Shown: one piece after another, positions 30,039 to 36,307 of the stretch
Position numbering within the stretch: the stretch's first letter is position 1
How the letters are laid out: each line of letters opens with the position of its first letter
Source of the DNA: Branchiostoma floridae
Lineage: Eukaryota; Chordata; Leptocardii; Amphioxiformes; Branchiostomatidae
Assembly: GCF_000003815.2 (NCBI RefSeq)
Contig: NC_049985.1
Span: 19,972,626 to 20,008,932 of the forward strand
Direction: 5' to 3'
Length of the DNA: 36,307 nt
Made by a program: the position numbers and the translations under genes
Notes under the pieces: generated by a model
What the model was told of the DNA's origin: nothing
The model's database searches: none
What the model saw: only the letters and a program-made list of their open reading frames with translations

Positions 30039-30117
30039 ATGAGTTCTAGATTCGTGACGTCAGACCTAGCATGGCAGCCCTTCCTGCACCACCCCTCCTT
30101 CAGACTCGGTCCGGAAG
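30039..30117 (+). CDS. possible first coding exon of an unidentified gene
   Basis: ATG at 30039 in a fair context (A at -3) opens 26 codons, starting MSSRFVTSDLAWQPFLHHPS, and runs straight into a consensus donor GGAAG|GTAAGC (exon ends 30117, phase 1). The surrounding 29990-30120 is more GC-rich than its neighbourhood. I could not identify the protein or find its next exon in the window; a continuation would lie downstream, possibly outside. Chance occurrence is a real possibility with only 79 bp. Confidence 0.35.
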
Positions 30118-31690
30118 GTAAGCTTCGCTAAGTTTAACGCTTGTCGAACTGAATCTTTTGTTCATTTTCCTACAACTGTTAAGTGCTGCCGTACTGCAAC
30201 AGTCGTCAGGTTATATAAATATGGCAGGTTTGTAGCCAGTAATTTTCACAGTATGTTAAGTGATCTGGAACATTTGCCTGTGGTTTAGAAGCGTCCCACG
30301 GTGTAAACTTTACTATAAACAAGTTGGTCTTAAACACAAACGCTTGTATACGCGATGTAACGTTAAGTATAGTACCGCCAAACGCCTGGGTGGTACGCGC
30401 CTCGGTTTGCGTTACAGTCATAGACATGCGTCGAAGAGTTAGCAGTGCAAGCAAGGCAGAAAAACACATTTTGAATGAACGTTCCGTTTGTTAATTCTTA
30501 CATAGTTTGATGCTACTTCTGTTCCAGAGGAACAGCAACTTTGACAAATAAACATCTTGGACAAATGCCAGGATCTGAGAAATAATAATCGGGGGCATTT
30601 CTGGACAGTTATCCTTTTTGGTGTCCTCCAGCGTTTCTGTTCAGAATTGCGGCCTTAGAAACCGTCCTTTCTAAAACCCCGAGGATTTATATACACATGC
30701 CGACGGGGCCTGGTCAGTGCCAAATGTCGAAAGTTTCGCGGTCAGTTATTTATTTAGAGGAAGTGTCCGTCAGGCGCGCTGTGTTTTGGTGACCTACTTT
30801 ACTTGCACTTTGTGAGGCTGACCCCAGGCTCCAAGTGACTCTATTTTTTTCATTTTAAATTTATTTAGCATAAAAATCACATATCATCCACCTCCTTCCT
30901 TTGCTGATACTACTATTGCTTGTATTGGTGTCGGTGTACAATGATGTTGTTCTCATTACTCTAAAGAAACGCGATATGACATTTGCTACCATAAATAACT
31001 GAAGATATGGCCGATTGATTGCAGATCTAAAACATTTTGCGTGTTATTTTGATCTATAGAACGATGAAATAATGACAGGCTGCACGTTTGATTGATACCT
31101 AATTAGTAAGAAATATCCATAAAGTACAAATGCGGCCCGCTAGATGATGAAAACCCAAGAATGTACACTTTCCAGACCTCAGACATTGGAATAACAACAC
31201 GTTGCTACAGAAGGGAATAAACCTTTTATCCTGGTAAAAAAATTCTTAATATTACCGTACATAACAGCTTCATGAACATTTCAAATTATCTACGGACCAA
31301 AAAAAAACCAACAACATACATATCCATAAACACTCGAATTGCGATAGAAAGACAAAAATACAGTCCAATTCTCAATGAAGATTTGTGGACAGAATTCCAA
31401 GCTCCTCTGGTGTGTTACGCCGAAGGGCAATTATACCGGCTATATAGATACAGATACAGATACGTCTGTACTCTGCGAATAGCGAATAGGCAATGCCAAG
31501 AGAGATTTAACGTATTTGTAAAGGTATTACCAGAACAAAGACTTTCGGATGGTTCATAATCCTACATCAGGTGCCATTGAGTCACTTAAGGTCATGATAA
31601 AAACAGAGGAGGTCAATGACCCTGTATGGCTGAAGCTGCCCTTGAACTAGAGACATGCCTGAATTACATCTATATCTCTGACGTCTCTAT
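30118..31690. other. non-coding sequence, no feature seen
   Basis: If 30039-30117 is a real exon this is intron. The frame at 31272-31559 has a short RYRYRYRY stretch from ATAGATACAGATACAGATAC (31444-31463) and no domain. Confidence 0.35.
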
Positions 31691-31694
31691 TTGT

Positions 31695-31939
31695 CCAATT
31701 TCTACTATTTTTCCAGCGACCTGTGGAGTCTGGTGGAGGCTAAGAACGGACTTGAATATGTAAGCACGTGTGAACCCCCCTAAAATGTCAATACGCAACT
31801 AATATCGTACAGGGACGCACAGGTGTGAACTAAGGGTAAGGTGGGTTCTCAACTGCGTATATACCAAGTCCGTATGAGGTCCGCATGAAAGTCAGCCTAT
31901 ACCAGGCTCCACAGGTCACTGGAAAACAGTAGAAATTGG
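31695..31939. mobile_element. ~245 bp foldback/MITE with ~46 bp terminal inverted repeats
   Basis: The left end CCAATTTCTACTATTTTTCC... and the right end ...GGAAAACAGTAGAAATTGG are inverted repeats. The pairing continues through GACCTGTGGAG(T/C)CTGGT. After a ~20 bp offset, inner segments (ACGGACTTGAATATGT and its partner ATATACCAAGTCCGT) also pair. There is no coding capacity and no clear target duplication. A diverged half-copy of the left end starts near 32043 (TTTCTCCTATTTTTCCAG). Confidence 0.8.
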
Positions 31940-31958
31940 TTGATAAACAAATGTAGCC

Positions 31959-32024
31959 AACATGCCAGAGTAGTTAGCTGGTCGCAAACCATATTCTTCG
32001 ACCAGCTAACTCCACCGACATGTT
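31959..32024. repeat. 66 bp inverted repeat
   Basis: AACATGCCAGAGTAGTTAGC pairs with GCTAACTCCACCGACATGTT around a central loop; the inner TTAGCTGGTCG / CGACCAGCTAA is perfect. It lies between the foldback element and the palindrome family. Confidence 0.75.
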
Positions 32025-32101
32025 ATCTGTCTATATTTTTCAAGTTTCTCCTATTTTTCCAGCTACCTTTAGGGCCTCATGCGAACTTATAAATTTCAGG
32101 G

Positions 32102-32183
32102 CAGAGACTCTGCCGGGAGAGATCAAGTTCGAAGTTATTGTCAACAGAAACCACGATCGGGATCTCTACCGGTAGAGTCTCTG
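32102..32183. repeat. palindrome family member 1 (82 bp)
   Basis: Symmetric about 32142/32143. Outer arms are CAGAGACTCT / AGAGTCTCTG, then GAGAGATC / GATCTCT, with the core GTTATTGTCAACAGAAAC. Shares GATCGGGATCTCTACC and the ACAGAAAC core with the palindromes at 33103 and 33181. Confidence 0.8.
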
Positions 32184-33102
32184 TGTGAGTGAACCCTAGC
32201 GGCTTCGCTTAGTACTGCAGCAGAACTTCCAGTTTTGATATCTCGCGTTTTGAACGAGCTTGGTCACGATCTTGGAATGTTACATAGCTCTTGCGCTATG
32301 GAAATAACGGATTTTCATCATGATTTTTGGCATCTGGGTAACTTTGACAAAGATGTGCAAATGAAATAGAAATTATGCAAATTAGGGGGTTATTTGCATA
32401 TGTAGTGAGAATATTTTATCATTGCAGTTTTTTCAATGTATCTCTTGTCCTGGACATGCTACGGTCTTAACATTTCGGTGGCAGGTACAGGGCCAAGTTT
32501 CAGCGCCGTAACATTGAATTTTAAAACTAAAGGGGCATTTTTGTCAAAGGATTTTAAACAGGATAACTGAAGAAAGGAACGACAGATGTCCATTATTTTG
32601 AGCATGCAGGTAGCTCAGGCAAATATGTAAACCATGATATGCATGTTATGTATGTTGAGATTTAATTTTGCATAATTAATGAGGAACTGTAATATACGAT
32701 ATATTTATTGTTTTCCATACACATGTAATTCATGACTCATGTGGAACATAAACAGATACCAAACATGCAAATGAGGAGCTTATTTGTACAATTAATGCAA
32801 ACATGGCTATTTAAAGCGTTTGATGATAAATGATGGGATTTTTTTACTTGTTACATGTGTAAGCTAATAAATGATGAACACCACCATGCATATATCATGT
32901 AAATGTGTATGCCATTTGCATTACATCCACAAAAGTTCTAAATATTTCATGGAGGTATGAGGTCGCCGAACTTTATCTACATCAGGATGTAGATAACATC
33001 ACGAGTTTGAATTTGCCTCAAATTATGTCACTTAGAAAATGAGCTATTTGACATAAGCCCAATAGATTTATAAATCAAAAATTCTCTTTGCAGGGATCTG
33101 AA

Positions 33103-33158
33103 GGTAGAGATCCTGATCAGAGTTTCTGTCCACAGATTCCCCGATCGGGATCCCGACC
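33103..33158. repeat. palindrome family member 2 (56 bp)
   Basis: GGTAGAGATCCTGATCAGAG mirrors CCCCGATCGGGATCCCGACC around GTTTCTGTCCACAGATTC, with a few mismatches. It is 22 bp before member 3. Confidence 0.8.
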
Positions 33159-33180
33159 GCCAGAATAGGCGATGCCGTCG

Positions 33181-33234
33181 GTAGAGATCCCGATGTAGGT
33201 TTCTGTCGACAGAAACTCCGATCGTGATTTCTAC
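33181..33234. repeat. palindrome family member 3 (54 bp)
   Basis: Centred on the perfect 18 bp palindrome GTTTCTGTCGACAGAAAC (33199-33216). Outer arms GTAGAGATCCCGATGTA and its mirror pair with a few mismatches. Confidence 0.85.
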
Positions 33235-33933
33235 TGGCAATGTAACTGACATCAATTATACAAATTGTTACCACATTTGCATAATCAATTACGACTTGTT
33301 ATGATAGCATAATGTTAAATGATGAGGATTTCATTCTTGCGAAATTTGGCAGCTATGCTCAGTTGACATTTTAGACAATCACATAAGTCATGCAAATTAG
33401 GGTCTCATTTACGTAATTTATGAGAAAATGCTATATTTACGTAACTTAAAAGAAAATGCTTTCTTTGCTAAGACGTCCATACATTAAGTATAGTGTTATT
33501 ATGAGATGGTGGGAAAATGATCAACAGATATGATTTATGCAAATGAGGACCTCATTTTGATAATCAATAAGAAACATTTACAATAGGTCACTAGTCACTC
33601 ATAAGAGACCGCCATTTTTTTACAATGTACTACAAACATCCATCTCGTCAAGCAATCTTCATAGATAGAACACGAATAGTAAAACACACCAACGCTTCAT
33701 ACTTATAAACAATAAAACAGTCGCCACGGCAATAATTTTATTAACGTTATATCTTTTGATGTGCTATGGTCTTGATTTTGGTGGCAGACAGTTTGTGACG
33801 TCAGGACGAAGTGGTGTATGTTTGCTCTGAAACAGCGTTTTTGTAAAATCTTCAAAGGAGAATAACGGACATAGGAATGACGGATTGGTCCACTTGACAG
33901 TAGGTATTCATTGTAAACGCTACCGCCCGAGTT

Positions 33934-34525
33934 TCAGCGTGTGAGTCGTGCACATGTCTTCTTAGCTGTCCCCATCAGCTTGGTTTTTGTGTTGTCGTTG
34001 TAGAGTTTAAGCATGCTGTAGTCAAACCATTTAGCCACACATTCTATAAATCCGCCAGAGCCTTTGTCATTATGTCCTGTACAGTGCGTCTTGCTGCACG
34101 TACAACAAGAAAGCTGTGTCGTCAGCATATAGATGATCAGTTTCCCATTCTCTACTGGGGTGGACCTGTCACGGACGTAGATATTGTAGAGTTGTGGTCC
34201 CAAACTTACCTGTGGCACCCCGCATTGTAGAACTCAGTTTTGCTTGTATGATCCATTGGCGTCCAATTGCGATTTGATAAGTATGACTGGATACACGACA
34301 GCGCTTCCCCCGAGAACCCATACATCTTCGGCTTCTTCAGTGTGCAGCAAAACTACCGAGGTTATCCATCCTCTCTCTATCCAACATGCTGTCCAACCAC
34401 TCAACTGTCATCTTCAGGAGAACTGTTCCTGTAGAACGATATTTCCGCACGCGTGTCAACAGCCGCTTTTGCCACAGATTTCTGATTCTTCCTCCGATAA
34501 TGTCCATCTGCCGAGGAATCGGCAA
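33934..34525 (-). pseudogene. LINE reverse-transcriptase remnant
   Basis: The minus strand reads, with frameshifts, VEWLDSMLDRERM, then KKPKMYGFSGEALSCIQSYL (before motif B), then motif B-like MPQVSLGPQLYNIYV, then a motif C region where YADDTA is readable only in a shifted frame (near 34125), then VAKWFDYSMLKLYNDNTKTK. Motif A is destroyed. This is a third, unrelated LINE lineage in the window. It is old and inactive. Confidence 0.7.
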
Positions 34526-34929
34526 TTACTGACATCACGATATATAAAACAAGTGCTTTTAAAAAAGCTGGCATTTTGCCAATGTTTGCGTGTGTGAACG
34601 TTTTTTTCTAGTTATTAGAATGTCATATAAATAGAACAGAATAACTAAACCTGATATTGGCGCATGGAGAGATTCACATATGTGCCTGAACTGCAGCAGA
34701 TCTAGACGCCACCTGTTAAAATTTGCGTGAACTGCAGCAAATTTCACTACACATTGCCTGTTTTTGAATGAGCTCTGTTGCGGGGCATTTTAAAGTTTTT
34801 TTTTTAATTTTTATTTCTATTCGGCAAAAAAACGAAGCGGCGAATCCGTTAACCAAAGAAATAAATTGGTGTGGCCAAATGGATGTAAAATTAGTATTTC
34901 AATGGATGTAAAAAAGAAAAAAAAAGTTG
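34526..34929. other. A/T-rich spacer
   Basis: Short similar phrases CTGAACTGCAGCAGATCTA and GTGAACTGCAGCAAATTTC (about 34688 and 34728), then homopolymer-rich sequence. No gene. Confidence 0.4.
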
Positions 34930-34936
34930 AAAAAAA
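34930..34936 (-). terminator. Pol III-type T run
   Basis: Seven T on the minus strand directly after the tRNA-like sequence, in the position of a Pol III terminator. The neighbourhood is rich in T runs, so chance is possible. Confidence 0.45.
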
Positions 34937-35008
34937 TCTACCTCCCCGGATTCGAACCGGGTGCATTGGTTTAGAATGCGTAAACTTTACCACTGCGCTA
35001 GTGCGAAC
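34937..35008 (-). tRNA. tRNA-like sequence (tRNA pseudogene or SINE head)
   Basis: The minus strand has a perfect A box TAGCGCAGTGG and B box GGTTCGAATCC about 33 bp apart. It has a perfect T arm (CCCGG-TTCGAAT-CCGGG) and a perfect anticodon arm (GCATT-CTAAACC-AATGC, anticodon position AAA). The variable region is reduced to one base, the D stem is not paired, and the acceptor strands do not match. It is therefore probably not a working tRNA. It could still be a Pol III transcription unit or the head of a SINE. Confidence 0.65.
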
Positions 35009-35126
35009 ATGCTGAAGAAATGCCTGTTTTAACAGGTATACAAATGTTTGGCATGGATTGAACAGGTCCGTTCATCTCAACATCACAACATCACAACATC
35101 ACAACGGTGACTACACTGGCCAGAAG

Positions 35127-35155
35127 GCATTTTGCGACTGCAAGTCGCAAAATGC
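35127..35155. repeat. perfect 13 bp hairpin
   Basis: GCATTTTGCGACT / AGTCGCAAAATGC with the loop GCA. Preceded by a small tandem ACATCACA(AC) repeat at 35082-35105. Origin unknown. Confidence 0.75.
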
Positions 35156-35569
35156 AAAAACAATTTAACAGCCAGTCTGATCGGTTGGTGTATACGCGTT
35201 ACGTGCAGGCTATACCTGTGCTTAATAAGTTAATGAGGAAAATGTGTATCTCATATTGTTGTTGAACTTGAGGCATGAGAAATATAACTGGATTTGAGGG
35301 TCAAGGTAAACTAAGGGATTAGAAACTGCTAGAATAGCTTCCTGAAGAGCGATGAATACTTTTCATACTTGCAACGTGTGTTACCTTGAAGGGGAAGGTA
35401 ATGAATTCTTACAGCTTACGCTACATTAGTTCACATTCTGCATACCTAATGAGCACATGCTATTGTACCTTATGGACTTCATTTCTGGCTTGTTCTCATT
35501 GAAATGAGTAAATAAGCAATTTCGGTTTGAAAAGTAAATCAGGTCATTTGGGGGGGGGCAAACTTAGAT
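35156..35569. other. intergenic, no feature seen
   Basis: Nothing recognisable; a G run lies at 35551-35558. Confidence 0.4.
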
Positions 35570-36240
35570 TATTTTGCAGGAACCCTTTTCCACTAGAGGT
35601 TTAGTTTTCAGTAGCGTGGGAATGTGTGGATGTGTGGAAGGGGCGTTTCCGGCGATGTATCTTGAGAACGGATCGTGCGATCGCAATGATTTTCGGTACA
35701 TGGGTTGGCGGTGGTGGCCTGACGATCGGGTTTGATTTTGGGCTTCCTGGTGTTTGAACTTGACATTACAGGTTGCGTTTTTTGTGTTTTGGGGGCTGTA
35801 TGTCCTGAACGATACGCGCGATTGTGACGATTTTTTGTGCAAGGATGGGTGGTTGCTGCCTGTCATTTGCGTTTGATGTTTGGCCTCCTTGTGTTTGAAC
35901 TTGACACAGCAGGTAGATTTTAGTGTGTAGATGGGGCGTTTTCGGAGCTGTATCTCCAGAACGAACGGTGCGAACGCAATGATATTTGGTACATGTGTTG
36001 GTCGTGGTTGCCTAATTCTCAATTTTGATTTTTTTCCCTCTTGGTGTTTGAACTTGACACTGCAGGTTACTTTTTGTGCGTGCACGACGCATGCGCTGTA
36101 TCTCTAGAATGCAACGTGCGATTGTGCTGCTATTTGGTACATGAATTGGTGCTAGTGTCCTGATGGTCAGGTTTGATTTTGGGCCTCCTAGTGCTTGAAC
36201 TTAATACTGTATGTTGACCCTGTTTTGTGTGGTTCGGGTG
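35570..36240. repeat. ~147 bp tandem array, four to five units
   Basis: TGTATCTT/TGTATGTC/TGTATCTC/TGTATCTC starts recur near 35656, 35798, 35948 and 36097, and the phrase GTGTTTGAACTTGACA recurs near 35749, 35889 and 36045 (GTGCTTGAACTTAATA near 36192). Since spacing is close to a multiple of three, a 173-residue minus frame with VKFKHQE repeats stays open, which I regard as an artefact. Same family as 6929-7590. Confidence 0.85.
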
Positions 36241-36307
36241 TCCCCACCAATATTTGCTTGGTTATGAATACTAGATAAGATAATCTTTGGGTTTGTGTTG
36301 ATTGATA

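Larger units (their letters stand above)
32340..33910. repeat. interspersed repeat family A, reverse-oriented region (two partial copies)
   Basis: Positions 32420-32600 and 33740-33910 match each other (GGTGGCAG, GGATAAC/GAATAAC, GACAT...) and match the reverse complement of 25620-25760. TGCAAATTAG/ATGAGG...CATTT modules recur at about 32375, 32765, 33392 and 33538. The two palindromes at 33103-33234 lie inside this region. Confidence 0.6.

Noticed and set aside
34937-35008. Functional tRNA-Phe (anticodon AAA)
   Set aside because: The acceptor and D stems do not pair and the variable region is one base; called tRNA-like only.
35564-36085. 173-residue minus-strand protein with VKFKHQE repeats
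   Set aside because: It lies entirely within the ~147 bp tandem array, whose spacing happens to favour one frame.

Overview
The window is animal nuclear DNA and most resembles an amphioxus (Branchiostoma-like) genome. The evidence is an intron-split, vertebrate-like peptide GPCR, dense non-LTR retrotransposons whose proteins look like those common in lancelets, Penelope-like debris, MITEs and microsatellites. There is no bacterial gene organisation. Two assembly gaps (1402-1679 and 2520-3088) are runs of N. The species assignment is inference; no database search was possible.

The only confident host gene is a prokineticin-receptor-like class A GPCR on the plus strand. It has four coding exons: 3124-3614, 19726-19914, 21077-21209 and 22598-23068. 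The splice sites and phases (2, 2, 0) agree, giving 427 residues, a stop codon and a nearby AATAAA. A short possible first coding exon of an unidentified gene lies at 30039-30117.

Nearly everything else is mobile or repetitive. Positions 1-2000 hold broken LINE pieces, a 32-34 bp minisatellite and a Penelope-like insertion flanked by a 13 bp target duplication. GPCR intron 1 (3615-19725) carries interspersed repeats and two satellite-like arrays. It also carries one nearly complete CR1/L2-type LINE on the minus strand (8465-18333). That LINE has an ORF1 with a coiled coil and an SGNH-esterase-like domain, an ORF2 with endonuclease and reverse transcriptase, a 3' AATAAA, and GCCATA at both ends. 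It is itself interrupted by a ~3.5 kb unidentified insert (about 11019-14511) and a 199 bp retro-insert (16003-16201). Intron 2 holds a ~720 bp TIR element and a 22 bp x 6 minisatellite. Intron 3 holds a 78 nt near-perfect hairpin.

Downstream of the GPCR come a GT/GTAT microsatellite, a third ribozyme-bearing insert (25171-25265), an RTE-like LINE fragment (about 26581-28337), a foldback element, a family of palindromes (32102-33234), an RT remnant, a tRNA-like sequence with a T-run, and a ~147 bp tandem array (35570-36240) related to one in intron 1.

The most notable signal is a hammerhead-ribozyme-like motif on the minus strand in three separate insertions (937-978, 16082-16123, 25191-25233). 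All three inserts share the same terminus, CGTCGATG, each is flanked by its own target duplication, and stem II of the third copy has changed on both sides in a compensating way. In the two longer copies a TATA-like GTATAAAAG lies about 30 nt upstream of the motif, which would place the ribozyme at the 5' end of the transcript.
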